Shown: positions 17,553 through 30,996 of the stretch, one piece after another
Layout: every line of letters begins with the position of its first letter
Numbering within the stretch: the stretch's first letter is position 1
Assembly (NCBI RefSeq): GCF_000231055.2
Contig: NZ_CM001466.1
Coordinates: 4,950 to 40,902 of the forward strand
Reading direction: 5' to 3'
From: Saccharomonospora azurea NA-128
Lineage (GTDB): Bacteria > Actinomycetota > Actinomycetes > Mycobacteriales > Pseudonocardiaceae
Length of the DNA stretch: 35,953 nt
The notes under the pieces: generated by a model
Databases searched by the model: none
Seen by the model: only the letters and a program-made list of their open reading frames with translations
Told to the model about the DNA's origin: nothing
Program-made: the position numbers and the translations under genes

Positions 17553-18650
17553 GTGCCCGAGATCCACGCCATGCGACGCCAGGCTCTGCGGCAGCGTTTC
17601 GCCGACGCCGAGCTCGACGCTCTGCTCGTCACCGACCTGCGCAACATCCGCTATCTGACCGGCTTCACGGGGTCGAACGCGGCCCTGCTCGTGCACGGCG
17701 ACGGCGACGAGCGCTCCGTGTTCTGCACCGACGGCCGGTACACCACCCAGGCCGAGGCCCAGGTGCCCGATCTGCGCCGGGTCATCGCGCGGCCGAGCGC
17801 GGTGGCGCTGGTCGAGAACGCGGCCGAGGGGCTGTCCCGGGGCGCGGTGCTCGGCTTCGAGAGCCAGCACGTGAGCGTGGAGCAGCACGCCACGTTCGTG
17901 GACGCGGGGCAGAACCTGGTCCTGTCCCGGGCGCCCGGGCTGGTGGAGCAGCTGCGCGCGGTGAAGGACGACACCGAGATCGCGGCGTTGCGGGCGGCGT
18001 GCGCCGCGGCCGATCGGGCGCTGGCGGACCTGCTGGAGCACGGTGGGTTGCGCGCGGGCCGCACCGAACGCGAGGTGGCCCGCGACCTGGAGAACCGCAT
18101 GGCCGACCATGGCGCGGAGGCCGTGGCCTTCCCGTCCATCGTCGCCGCGGGCGCCAACTCGGCCATCCCGCACCACCGGCCCACCGACGCGGTGCTGACG
18201 GTGGGCGACTTCGTGAAGCTCGACTTCGGTGCGGTGGTCGACGGGTACCACTCCGACATGACCCGCACGCTCGTGCTCGGTGAGCCGGCGCAGTGGCAGC
18301 GCGACCTCTACGCACTCGTCGCCGCGGCGCAGGCCGCGGGCACGGCCGCCGTCCTTCCCGGGCGGGAGGTGTCCGACGTGGACGCGGCGGCCCGGAGTGT
18401 CATCGCCGACGCGGGCCACGGCGAGCGGTTCACCCATGGTCTCGGTCACGGCGTGGGGCTGGATGTGCACGAGGCACCGAGCCTGGCCAAGACGGGCGTC
18501 GGTACACTGTCGGCCTGCATGGCGGTCACCGTGGAGCCGGGGGTGTACCTGGCGGGGCGCGGTGGCGTCCGCATCGAGGACACGCTCGTCGTGCGGGAGG
18601 GCACTCCAGAGCTCCTCACCATGAGCACCAAGGAACTCGTGGTCGCCTAG
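17553..18650 (+). CDS. pepP: Xaa-Pro aminopeptidase (M24B)
   Basis: A 365-aa cytoplasmic metallopeptidase releasing N-terminal residues next to proline; the mycobacterial equivalent is annotated pepQ. An N-terminal creatinase-like domain (residues 1-130) precedes the pita-bread catalytic domain. The five metal ligands are present: D224, D235, H299, E328 and E342 ([47 protein letters not shown]). The GTG at 17553 appears leaderless. It heads pepP-efp-nusB, an order conserved with mycobacteria. Dipeptidase versus aminopeptidase specificity is uncertain. Confidence 0.92.
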   Translation: MPEIHAMRRQALRQRFADAELDALLVTDLRNIRYLTGFTGSNAALLVHGDGDERSVFCTDGRYTTQAEAQVPDLRRVIARPSAVALVENAAEGLSRGAVLGFESQHVSVEQHATFVDAGQNLVLSRAPGLVEQLRAVKDDTEIAALRAACAAADRALADLLEHGGLRAGRTEREVARDLENRMADHGAEAVAFPSIVAAGANSAIPHHRPTDAVLTVGDFVKLDFGAVVDGYHSDMTRTLVLGEPAQWQRDLYALVAAAQAAGTAAVLPGREVSDVDAAARSVIADAGHGERFTHGLGHGVGLDVHEAPSLAKTGVGTLSACMAVTVEPGVYLAGRGGVRIEDTLVVREGTPELLTMSTKELVVA

Positions 18651-18685
18651 TGGCGGCCCCACCCGACACAGGAGAACGCACACTC

Positions 18686-19243
18686 GTGGCCACCACCAAC
18701 GACCTCAAGAACGGCATGGTCCTCGTCCTGGACGGCCAGTTGTGGTCTGTCGTCAACTTCCAGCACGTGAAGCCCGGCAAGGGCGGCGCCTTCGTCCGCA
18801 CGACGTTGAAGCACGTCGTCAGCGGCAAGGTGGTGGACAGGACGTTCAACGCGGGCACGAAGGTGGAGACCGCGACGGTCGACCGCCGGGACATGACCTA
18901 CCTGTACAACGACGGCACGGACTACGTGTTCATGGACGCGGAGACGTACGAGCAGCTGGAGCTTCCGGCCGACCTCGTGGGCGACTCCGCCGCCTTCCTG
19001 CTGGAGAACACCGAGGTCCAGGTGGGCGTGCACGAGGGCACTCCGCTGTACGTCGAGCTGCCGACGTCGGTCGAGCTGACGATCGAGCACACCGACCCGG
19101 GCCTCCAGGGCGACCGCTCCACCGGCGGCACGAAGCCCGCGAGGCTGGAGACCGGCGCCGAGATCCAGGTGCCGTTGTTCCTCAGCACCGGCGAGAAGGT
19201 CAAGGTCGACACCCGCGACGGCCGTTACCTCGGCCGCGCCTGA
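18686..19243 (+). CDS. efp: Elongation factor P
   Basis: EF-P rescues ribosomes stalled at polyproline stretches by stimulating peptide bond formation. The product is 185 aa with three beta-barrel domains. The tip loop KPGKGGAF carries K32, the residue modified in some bacteria; no EF-P modification gene is present here. C-terminal signature motifs are present ([26 protein letters not shown] region). The GTG at 18686 follows GGAGA (18671-18675), 35 nt after pepP. Confidence 0.97.
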   Translation: MATTNDLKNGMVLVLDGQLWSVVNFQHVKPGKGGAFVRTTLKHVVSGKVVDRTFNAGTKVETATVDRRDMTYLYNDGTDYVFMDAETYEQLELPADLVGDSAAFLLENTEVQVGVHEGTPLYVELPTSVELTIEHTDPGLQGDRSTGGTKPARLETGAEIQVPLFLSTGEKVKVDTRDGRYLGRA

Positions 19244-19265
19244 GCTGCGGACGGCGACGACCACG

Positions 19266-19727
19266 GTGAACGACGAGTCCACACCCACCCGCCCCGCTCG
19301 GCGAGGGGGCATCTCCCGCCGGGCCTCCCGGCGACGCGCGGTGGAGCTGCTGTACGAAGCGGCCCAGCGCGACGCCGACCCGGTGACGCTGCTGTCGGAA
19401 CGCGTCGGGTCGGTCCACGCCGATCCCGTCAGCGACTACACGATCACACTGGTCGAGGGCGTCGCCGAGCACCGTGAGCGCATCGACGAGGTGCTCGCGG
19501 AACACGCGCAGGGTTGGTCGTTGAAGCGCATGCCGCCCGTCGACCTCGCCGTGCTGAGGGTCGGCCTGTACGAGCTGCTGTGGCGCGAGGACGTTCCCGA
19601 CCCGGTGGCGATCGACGAGGCCGTGGGTATCGCCAAGGAGTTGTCGACCGACGACTCCCCGCGGTTCGTCAACGGTGTGCTGGGGCGGATCGGCACGATC
19701 GCCGATCGTCTGCGCGCGGTCCTCTGA
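19266..19727 (+). CDS. nusB: Transcription antitermination factor NusB
   Basis: NusB pairs with NusE (S10) to bind boxA RNA and promote antitermination of rRNA operons. The product is 153 aa and all-helical, with the family segments RRRAVELLYEA, LAVLRVGLYELLW and PRFVNGVLGRI. The GTG at 19266 follows efp by 22 nt, with only a weak purine tract upstream, so translation may rely on coupling. A hairpin follows directly after the stop. Confidence 0.94.
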   Translation: MNDESTPTRPARRGGISRRASRRRAVELLYEAAQRDADPVTLLSERVGSVHADPVSDYTITLVEGVAEHRERIDEVLAEHAQGWSLKRMPPVDLAVLRVGLYELLWREDVPDPVAIDEAVGIAKELSTDDSPRFVNGVLGRIGTIADRLRAVL

Positions 19728-19732
19728 CGTCC

Positions 19733-19754
19733 GTCTCCCGCGCACCCGGGAGAC
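19733..19754 (+). terminator. Hairpin after nusB
   Basis: GTCTCCCG (19733-19740) and CGGGAGAC (19747-19754) form a perfect 8-bp stem with a 6-nt loop, starting 5 nt past the nusB stop. No U-tract. A second hairpin, GCGACGG/CCGTCGC, is at 19807-19828. Confidence 0.55.
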
Positions 19755-19846
19755 CGGGCACGGTTGTGGGACGGGACGCCGAGGACCGCGCGAAACGAAG
19801 TCGGAAGCGACGGGTCGCGGTCCGTCGCGGGGAAACGTGCGGAATT

Positions 19847-19942
19847 CCTCGCGACGGCCGAGCCGTCACTCCTCGCGACGGCTGAGCCGTCACTCCTCGC
19901 GACGGCTGAGCCGTCACTCCTCGCGACGGCTGAGCCGTCACT
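19847..19942. repeat. Four tandem 24-bp repeats over the bldD stop codon
   Basis: Four head-to-tail 24-bp units (19847-19870, 19871-19894, 19895-19918, 19919-19942). The last three are identical and the first has one C for T change. Each contains the hairpin GACGGC-TGA-GCCGTC. Copy 4 includes the bldD stop codon. Read on the minus strand, each unit repeats the end of bldD (GAG GAG TGA), so four in-frame stops occur in series. It lies between the convergent nusB and bldD and could act as a terminator array for bldD. Confidence 0.9.
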
Positions 19943-20426
19943 CCTCGGTCGACGGCCGGGCTTCCGGGGGCAGCACACCCCAGTCGATGAGCTGCTCGGT
20001 CAGCTCGCCCGGGGTCATGTCGTAGATGATCGCCAGCGACCGCAGGTCCTCGGTGCGGATCGAGAGCACCTTGCCGTTGTAGTCGCCGCGCTGGCTCTGG
20101 ATGGTCGCGGCGTAGCGCGCGAGCGGCCCGACTTTCTCCGCTGGAAGCTGCTGCAGCCTCTCCAGATTGATCACGATCTTGGTGGCGGGTTCGGCGCCGG
20201 ACGGCACCCTGCCCTCGGGCAGCAACTCGACCACCGGAACCCCGTAGAAGTCGGCGAGCTCGGCCAGCTTCTGCACGGTCACCGCGCGGTCGCCTCGCTC
20301 GTAGGAGCCGACGACGACCGCCTTCCAGCGGCCACCCGACTTCTGCTCGACCCCGTGCAGGGACAGACCCTGTTGCTGGCGGATACCGCGGAGCTTGGCC
20401 CCGAGCGCCTTGGCGTAATCGCCCAT
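19938..20426 (-). CDS. bldD: Developmental regulator BldD
   Basis: A 162-aa DNA-binding protein closely resembling Streptomyces BldD, the c-di-GMP-dependent repressor of sporulation genes. The N-terminal helix-turn-helix (residues 5-70) carries LSLHGVEQKSGGRWKAVVVG and SYERGDRAVTVQKLAELADF. The C-terminal domain contains both halves of the c-di-GMP signature RxD-X8-RxxD: R113-G-D115 and R124-T-E-D127. I chose the ATG at 20426 by homology, with GGAG about 10 nt upstream. A BldD-box-like palindrome 67 nt upstream suggests autoregulation. It is divergent from the pyr operon; its 3' end is in a tandem repeat. Confidence 0.95.
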   Translation of the reverse strand: MGDYAKALGAKLRGIRQQQGLSLHGVEQKSGGRWKAVVVGSYERGDRAVTVQKLAELADFYGVPVVELLPEGRVPSGAEPATKIVINLERLQQLPAEKVGPLARYAATIQSQRGDYNGKVLSIRTEDLRSLAIIYDMTPGELTEQLIDWGVLPPEARPSTEE

Positions 20427-20492
20427 GTGGTGGTTCTCCGTTTCCTCGCCCCGATGCGGCCACCGCTGACCGACAGGGAACACTTCTCCCGA

Positions 20493-20505
20493 ATACTCAG
20501 AGTAA
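20493..20505. promoter_or_regulatory. BldD-box-like operator
   Basis: ACTCAGAGT (20495-20503) matches the core of the Streptomyces BldD palindrome (ACnCWGnGT) exactly. Of the outer positions, one matches and one does not. It lies upstream of bldD near the predicted transcription start, as expected for autorepression. Confidence 0.55.
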
Positions 20506-22194
<1,689 letters not shown>

Positions 22195-22202
<8 letters not shown>

Positions 22203-22272
22203 GGATTCTGGCCAGTTGCGGGCGCCGACCGGGTGCGGGTGTCCCGCAGGGAACGGAGGCGACCGTGACTGA
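22195..22272 (+). CDS. Micro-ORF 1 between pyrB and pyrC (25 aa)
   Basis: A GTG-initiated 25-codon frame overlapping the pyrB stop by 8 nt, with GGAGG 5 nt upstream. The peptide begins [13 protein letters not shown], like the PyrC N-terminus (MTED), and ends [10 protein letters not shown], like the PyrB C-terminus (GGDRD). It arose from the junction duplication. It is translatable on sequence grounds; no function is known, and it could simply be a by-product that passes ribosomes onward. Confidence 0.4.
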
Positions 22273-22381
22273 GGATTCTGGCCAGTTGCGGGCGCCGACC
22301 GGGTTGGGCCCCCGCTGCGGCACGCTGTGCGGCCGCAGTAGGGGAGGGTGTCCCGCAGGGAACGGAGGCGACCGTGACTGA
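22265..22381 (+). CDS. Micro-ORF 2 between pyrB and pyrC (38 aa)
   Basis: A GTG-initiated 38-codon frame starting inside the end of micro-ORF 1 and ending inside the pyrC start, with 8-nt overlaps at both ends and the same GGAGG. The peptide shares its first 13 and last 10 residues with micro-ORF 1. A 13-codon insertion brings additional Cys and Arg residues ([12 protein letters not shown]). The insertion keeps the frame. No family was recognised. Confidence 0.4.
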   Translation: MTEDSGQLRAPTGLGPRCGTLCGRSRGGCPAGNGGDRD

Positions 22382-23678
22382 GGATCGGGCCGGCAGCGTG
22401 CTGCTGCGGCAGGTGCGGCTGTATGGCGAGGGCGAGCCGGTCGACGTCCTCGTCGCGGATGGCGTCATCGCCGAGATCGGGCGGATCGACCCGCCGTCCG
22501 GCGCCGAGGTGATCGAGGGTGAGGGGCAGGTTCTGCTGCCCGGCTTCGTCGACCTGCACACGCACTTGCGTGAACCGGGCCGCGAGGACACCGAGACGAT
22601 CGACACCGGTTCCGCCGCGGCGGCGTTGGGTGGTTACACGGCCGTGTTCGCCATGGCCAACACCGACCCGGTGGCCGACAACGCGGTGGTGACCGACCAC
22701 GTGTGGCGCCGGGGCCGGGAGGTCGGTCTCGTGGACGTGCATCCCGTGGGTGCGGTCACCGTGGGACTGGCGGGCGAGCGCCTCGCCGAGATGGGCACCA
22801 TGGCGAACTCCGCCGCGGGGGTGCGGATGTTCTCCGACGACGGGCACTGCGTCGCGGACCCGCTGCTGATGCGGAGGGCGTTGGAGTACTCGACGGCGCT
22901 CGGTGTGGTGGTGGCCCAGCACGCCGAGGAGCCGCGGCTCACGGTCGGCGCGCAGGCGCACGAGGGTGAGCGGGCCGCGCGCCTCGGGTACGCGGGCTGG
23001 CCGGCGTCGGCGGAGGAGTCGATCGTTGCCAGGGACTGCGTGCTGGCTCGGCACGCGCGGGCCCGGCTGCACGTGTGCCACGTGTCGGCGGCGGGCACCG
23101 TGGACGTGCTGCGGTGGGCGAAGGAGCAGGGGACCGAGGTGTCGGCCGAGGTCACGCCCCACCACCTGTTCCTGACCGACGAGCGGCTCGCGACGTTCGA
23201 CCCGGTGAACAAGGTCAACCCGCCGCTGCGCGCCGAGGCCGACGCGGAGCGGATGCGGCAGGCTCTCGCCGACGGGGTGATCGACTGCGTCGCCACCGAC
23301 CACGCGCCACACGCCCCGCAGGACAAGGACACCGAGTGGTCGGCCGCGCGGCCGGGCATGTTGGGCCTGCAGACCGCGCTGTCGGTGGTCGTGGAGACGA
23401 TGGTTCGTCCCGGCCTGCTCGACTGGCGCGGGGTGGCGCGCGTGATGAGCGAGCGGCCCGCCGAGATCGTCGGCCTGCCGGATCAGGGCAGGCCGCTGGC
23501 CGTGGGCGAACCCGCCAACGTGGTCCTGGTGGACGAGAAGGCGGAGTGGACGGTTCGCGGAGCCGAACTGGCGAGCCGGGCGACCAACACGCCGTACGAA
23601 GGGCTGCGGCTGCCTGCCGTGGTGAGCGCCACGCTGCTGCGCGGGCGTGTGACGTCGCGCGAAGGGAAGATTGTGTAA
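22374..23678 (+). CDS. pyrC: Dihydroorotase
   Basis: PyrC closes carbamoyl aspartate to dihydroorotate. A 434-aa amidohydrolase-fold enzyme of the class I type. Zinc ligands H62 and H64 are in [13 protein letters not shown]; other signatures are [32 protein letters not shown] and TDHAPHAPQ. The GTG at 22374 has GGAGG 5 nt upstream. It overlaps the end of micro-ORF 2, not pyrB, which ends 171 nt earlier. The stop TAA shares a base with the next ATG (TAATG). Confidence 0.95.
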   Translation: MTEDRAGSVLLRQVRLYGEGEPVDVLVADGVIAEIGRIDPPSGAEVIEGEGQVLLPGFVDLHTHLREPGREDTETIDTGSAAAALGGYTAVFAMANTDPVADNAVVTDHVWRRGREVGLVDVHPVGAVTVGLAGERLAEMGTMANSAAGVRMFSDDGHCVADPLLMRRALEYSTALGVVVAQHAEEPRLTVGAQAHEGERAARLGYAGWPASAEESIVARDCVLARHARARLHVCHVSAAGTVDVLRWAKEQGTEVSAEVTPHHLFLTDERLATFDPVNKVNPPLRAEADAERMRQALADGVIDCVATDHAPHAPQDKDTEWSAARPGMLGLQTALSVVVETMVRPGLLDWRGVARVMSERPAEIVGLPDQGRPLAVGEPANVVLVDEKAEWTVRGAELASRATNTPYEGLRLPAVVSATLLRGRVTSREGKIV

Positions 23679-24169
23679 TGGACCGGCTCTTGCTGACACT
23701 GCTGTGCTTCGCGTTCTTCGCTCTCTGCCTCTACGGCATGTGGCGCGGGTGGCGACGAAAGGCTCGCGCCCAGAGCGTGCTGGTCCCGCCGTTCCCCGCC
23801 GTGCCCGCCGATCCGGGCGAGGTGCTGTTGGAGACACGGGGGCAGTACGTCAGCACGACGGTGTCGGGGCACTGGCAGGAACGCATCGTCACCCGGGGCG
23901 CGGGTATGCGCGGCCCGGCGGTGCTGCGCCTGTACGACGACGGGGTCGAGGTGGACCGCGCCGGTGCTCCGAGCTTCTGGATCCCGCGTGACAGCGTCGT
24001 CCGCGTCGGTACGGCCAAAGGAATGGCGGGCAAGGTCATGGGCACGGAGAGCCTGTTGGTGGTCACGTGGCGCCTTGGGGACGTCGAGCTCGACACCGGA
24101 CTGCGCGGTGACGACCTTTCCGTCTACCCGCAGTGGATCGAGCAGGTCAAGGGAGGTGCCCAGGTATGA
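23678..24169 (+). CDS. Conserved membrane protein of the pyr operon (Rv1382 type)
   Basis: A 163-aa protein with one N-terminal membrane helix (LLLTLLCFAFFALCLYGMW, residues about 4-22), a basic stop-transfer (RGWRRKAR) and a soluble, beta-rich domain. An unnamed gene of this kind lies between pyrC and carA in mycobacteria (Rv1382). The soluble part could be PH-domain-like, but that is a guess. It overlaps pyrC (TAATG) and carA (ATGA), so it is made in step with the pathway enzymes. Function is unknown. Confidence 0.82.
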   Translation: MDRLLLTLLCFAFFALCLYGMWRGWRRKARAQSVLVPPFPAVPADPGEVLLETRGQYVSTTVSGHWQERIVTRGAGMRGPAVLRLYDDGVEVDRAGAPSFWIPRDSVVRVGTAKGMAGKVMGTESLLVVTWRLGDVELDTGLRGDDLSVYPQWIEQVKGGAQV

Positions 24170-25285
24170 CCGGCACGCACAACGCCGCCGCACTCGTGCT
24201 GGAGGACGGGCGGATTTTCAGAGGGACTGCCTACGGCGCGCGCGGGCGCACGCTGGGTGAGGCGGTCTTCTGCACCGGGATGACCGGGTACCAGGAGACG
24301 CTCACCGACCCCTCGTACCACCGGCAGATCGTCGTGCAGACGGCACCGCACATCGGCAACACCGGCTGGAACGACGAGGACGACGAGTCGCAGCGCATCT
24401 GGGTCGCCGGGTACGTCGTGCGCGACCCGGCGCGTGTGCCGTCGAGCTGGCGGGCGACGCGTTCGCTGGACAGCGTCCTCGTCGAGCAGGGCGTGGTGGG
24501 TATCGCCGAGATCGACACCCGCACCCTGACCCGGCACCTGCGGGAGCACGGCTCCATGCGGGCGGGCGTGTTCTCCGGCGATGCGCTGGTCGGCGACGAC
24601 GACATGGTGGCGCAGGTGCTCGCGAGCCCGAAGATGAAGGGCGCGGACCTCGCCCGCGAGGTGACCACCTCGAAGCCCTACGTGGTGCCCGCCATCGGCG
24701 AGACCCGGTTCCGGGTCGCGGCGCTGGACCTCGGCATCAAGGCGAACACGCCGCGGCAGCTCGTGCGGCGCGGTGTCGAACTGCACGTGCTGCCCGCGGG
24801 CAGCGGCATCGACGACGTCCTCGCGACCGAGCCGGACGGCGTGTTCCTGTCGAACGGCCCCGGCGACCCGGAGACGCAGGGCGACGCGATCGAACTCACC
24901 CGCCGGGTGCTGGAGCGTGGTCTGCCGCTGTTCGGGATCTGCTTCGGCAACCAGATCCTGGGCCGGGCGCTGGGCCTGTCGACCTACAAGATGCGGTTCG
25001 GGCACCGCGGCATCAACGTTCCCGTGATCGACGCGGCGACGGGCCGTGTGGCCATCACCTCGCAGAACCACGGCTTCGCGCTGGAGGGCGAGCCGGGGCA
25101 GCGGTTCGACTCGCCGTTCGGTAAGGCGCACGTGAGCCACTACTGCGCCAACGACGGCACCGTCGAGGGGCTGCGGTGCGAGGAGGTCCCGGCGTTCTCC
25201 GTGCAGTACCACCCCGAGGCCGCCGCGGGCCCGCACGACGCGGCGCCGCTGTTCGACGACTTCGTGACCATGATGGAGGCCCGCC

Positions 25286-25302
<17 letters not shown>
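24166..25302 (+). CDS. carA: Carbamoyl-phosphate synthase small chain
   Basis: CarA is the glutaminase subunit feeding ammonia to CarB; the product serves both pyrimidine and arginine synthesis. It is 378 aa. The class I amidotransferase triad is C259 ([10 protein letters not shown]), H349 and E351 ([10 protein letters not shown]). The loop reads FGNQ where many homologues have LGHQ, a form I also associate with mycobacteria. The ATG at 24166 follows GGGAGG and overlaps the upstream stop (ATGA). It overlaps carB by 17 nt. Confidence 0.96.
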
Positions 25303-28617
<3,315 letters not shown>

Positions 28618-28621
<4 letters not shown>

Positions 28622-29463
28622 GCGGGCACCCGGAAGGCTCGTTCGGTGCGCGGCTGACCGAGGCGGTGGCCGCTCGCGGCCCGCTGTGCGTGGGCGTGGA
28701 CCCGCATCCGGCGTTGCTGGAGGCCTGGGGGCTGCCCACGGACGCGGGCGGGCTCGAACGCTTCGCTCTGACGGCCACGGAGGCCCTCGCGGGCTCCGTG
28801 GCCGTGCTGAAGCCCCAGTCGGCGTTCTTCGAGGCGTACGGGTCGGCGGGGATCGCGGTACTCGAACGCGTCCTCGCCACCGCCCGGGAGGGCGGAGCAC
28901 TCGTGTTGCTGGACGTCAAACGCGGGGACATCGGGTCGACGATGGCGGCCTACACGGCCGCCTACCTCGCCGACGGAGCGCCGTTGGCGGCCGACGCCGT
29001 CACGGTGTCGCCTTACCTCGGTTTCGGTTCGTTGGACGCCGCGGTGGAGCAGGCACGGCTCACCGGGAGAGGGGTGTTCGTGCTCGCACGGACGTCCAAT
29101 CCGGAGGGCCACGCCGTCCAGCGGGCGAGAGACGCCCACGGCGCCACCGTCGCGCAGTCCATTGTGGATGAAGCGGCGAAGTGCAACGAGGGTGCGGACC
29201 CGCTCGGTCACGTGGGCGTGGTCGTGGGTGCCACCGTGGGGCCGGACGAGGTGTCCCTGGAGCGCCTCAACGGGCCCGTGCTGGCCCCGGGATTCGGCGC
29301 TCAGGGTGCCACCGCCGAGGATTTGCGCCGGGTTTTCGGAGGGGAACAGAGAGGCCTGCTCCCGACGTCGTCGCGGGACATTCTGCGGCACGGTCCCGAC
29401 CCGGACGCGTTACGCGCCGCGGTGGAGCGAACGCGGGATACTCTCGCGTCCATCCTGCCGTAA
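28618..29463 (+). CDS. pyrF: Orotidine-5'-phosphate decarboxylase
   Basis: PyrF decarboxylates OMP to UMP. A 281-aa type 2 enzyme, the longer form found in actinobacteria. The catalytic Asp-Lys-Asp network is in [12 protein letters not shown] (D99, K101, D104). Other motifs are [20 protein letters not shown] and [10 protein letters not shown]. The GTG at 28618 overlaps the carB stop. It is the last gene of the operon; pyrD and pyrE are absent from the window. Confidence 0.95.
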
Positions 29464-29472
29464 ACGCATGCG

Positions 29473-29555
29473 GCGCCGGAACAAGCCCTGGTCCGACCAT
29501 ATTTTGATCTTGCACTACGCTACGCGTCGTGGCGTCAGGCGGGGTGTTCCGGCGC
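29473..29555. repeat. Long-range 11-bp inverted repeat between pyrF and mihF
   Basis: GCGCCGGAACA (29473-29483) and TGTTCCGGCGC (29545-29555) are exact inverted copies 61 nt apart. They flank an unusually AT-rich patch (ATATTTTGATCT) and a TACGCT -10-like hexamer. The rest of the 271-nt gap has no gene. It may hold the pyrF terminator and the mihF promoter. Confidence 0.45.
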
Positions 29556-29734
29556 AACAGGAAATGCTTCGGATTCCGACCTTGCGACCCATGTCTGGGA
29601 GCGTTTCCGTGAGTAGGGTCGGCTCTGGCCGTGTCCTGGCGCGGTCGGCATCACCCCCGCATTGAGAGACCAGGTCGAGGGTGGGTACGGTCGCCACACC
29701 CACCCAGAATTTTTGAGTAACACCGGAGGAAAAC

Positions 29735-30052
29735 GTGGCACTTCCCCAGCTCACCGAGGAACAGCGTGCTGCGGCGCTGGAGAAGGCCGCCGCCGCCCGT
29801 CGCGCTCGCGCGGAGCTCAAGGAAAGGCTCAAGCGCGGCGGTACGACCCTCGCCGACGTGCTGAAGCAGGCCGACGAGGACGAGGTCCTCGGCAAGATGA
29901 AGGTCTCCGCTCTGCTGGAGGCTCTGCCGGGCGTGGGCAAGGTGCGTGCGCAGCAGACGATGGAGCGGCTGGAGATCGCCACCAGCCGTCGTCTGCGTGG
30001 TCTCGGCGACCGGCAGCGCAAGGCGCTGCTGGCCGAGTTCAGCGGCGAGTGA
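29735..30052 (+). CDS. mihF: Integration host factor MihF
   Basis: A 105-aa actinobacterial integration host factor, unrelated in fold to E. coli IHF, that binds and bends DNA and organises the nucleoid; it is essential in mycobacteria. A helical Ala/Arg/Lys-rich N-terminus ([20 protein letters not shown]) precedes the helix-two-turn-helix region (LLEALPGVGKVRAQQTMERL). The GTG at 29735 follows CGGAGGAAAAC. It begins mihF-gmk-rpoZ-coaBC-metK, an order conserved with mycobacteria. Confidence 0.95.
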   Translation: MALPQLTEEQRAAALEKAAAARRARAELKERLKRGGTTLADVLKQADEDEVLGKMKVSALLEALPGVGKVRAQQTMERLEIATSRRLRGLGDRQRKALLAEFSGE

Positions 30053-30717
30053 GTGAGCAGGTTCACGGCTCGAACGCGGCAGGCTTTCCGGCCGGTCGCG
30101 CGATGAACGGTGAGTCGGTGTCGGGCGCGAGCCCCAGGCACCGGCTCACCGTCGTGTCGGGCCCGTCCGGCGTCGGTAAGTCGAGTGTCGTGGCCGAGTT
30201 GCGACGACTGTGTCCCGACATCTACTTCAGCGTGTCGGTGACCACCCGGCCACCGCGCGCCGGCGAAGTGAACGGTGAGCACTACCACTTCGTCGACCGG
30301 GAGACCTTCGAGGCGATGGAGCGCGGCGGCGAGCTGCTCGAACACGCCGAGTTCGCGGGCAACCGCTATGGAACGCCCCGAGCTCCCGTGGAACGCGTGC
30401 TGGACGCCGGTCGCCCGGCCGTCCTGGAGATCGAGCTCCAGGGTGCCCGGCAGGTGCGTCGGGCGATGCCGGAGGCGCAGCTGGTCATGCTGCTGCCGCC
30501 CTCGTGGGACGAACTGGTCGGCAGGCTCACGGGACGGGGCACGGAGCACGACGACGCCGTCCGTGCGCGTCTCCGCGAAGCCGAACGAGAACTCGCGGCG
30601 GCCGACGAGTTCGACGAGCGCATCGTCAACGCCGACGTGCGAGCCGCCGCACGCCAGTTGCTAAGCTTGGTGACTGGCCGAACCACCGCATGCGACGAGA
30701 CGGAGCACAGTCAGTGA
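30049..30717 (+). CDS. gmk: Guanylate kinase
   Basis: Gmk phosphorylates GMP to GDP. From the GTG at 30049 it is 222 aa. The P-loop GPSGVGKSS is at residues 38-46, then [20 protein letters not shown] for GMP binding and the lid motif RLTGRGTE. The start is uncertain. GTG 30049 overlaps the mihF stop (GTGA), giving an 18-residue extension; ATG 30103 is also possible and neither has a Shine-Dalgarno. I favour 30049 for its coupling. The stop overlaps rpoZ. Confidence 0.94.
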   Translation: MSEQVHGSNAAGFPAGRAMNGESVSGASPRHRLTVVSGPSGVGKSSVVAELRRLCPDIYFSVSVTTRPPRAGEVNGEHYHFVDRETFEAMERGGELLEHAEFAGNRYGTPRAPVERVLDAGRPAVLEIELQGARQVRRAMPEAQLVMLLPPSWDELVGRLTGRGTEHDDAVRARLREAERELAAADEFDERIVNADVRAAARQLLSLVTGRTTACDETEHSQ

Positions 30718-30989
30718 CCGCGATTACGCTGGGTCCGCAGGGTGAGCAGCTTGAAGGCATCACCAACCCGCCCATCGACGACCTGCTCGACAAGGTCAGC
30801 TCGAAGTACGCCCTCGTGATCTACGCGGCGAAGCGCGCCCGTCAGATCAACGACTACTACGCCCAGCTCGGCGAGGGTCTGCTGGAGTACGTGGGGCCGC
30901 TCGTGGAGCCGGGCCCCCGCGAGAAGCCGCTGTCGATCGCTCTGCGCGAGATCCACTCGGGTCTGCTGGAGCACACCGAGGGCGAGTAG
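30714..30989 (+). CDS. rpoZ: RNA polymerase omega subunit
   Basis: Omega aids assembly and stability of RNA polymerase by holding the beta' subunit. The product is 91 aa. The signature segments are [20 protein letters not shown] and [19 protein letters not shown], followed by the actinobacterial C-terminus [22 protein letters not shown], nearly as in mycobacteria. The GTG at 30714 overlaps the gmk stop and has ACGGAG upstream. Confidence 0.95.
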   Translation: MTAITLGPQGEQLEGITNPPIDDLLDKVSSKYALVIYAAKRARQINDYYAQLGEGLLEYVGPLVEPGPREKPLSIALREIHSGLLEHTEGE

Positions 30990-30996
30990 TCCTCCG

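Noticed and set aside
19847-19942. CRISPR array
   Set aside because: The repeats are directly adjacent without spacers, contain a stop codon of bldD, and no cas gene is near.
19669-20463. Protein with SRGVTAQP repeats on the minus strand
   Set aside because: It is an alternative frame through bldD and the 24-bp repeat; because the unit length is a multiple of three, every frame shows an 8-residue repeat.
22237-22262. Second PyrR-binding loop in the junction repeat (GTCCCGCAGGG)
   Set aside because: It matches the loop consensus only partly and the flanking bases do not give the expected stem, so it was not annotated.
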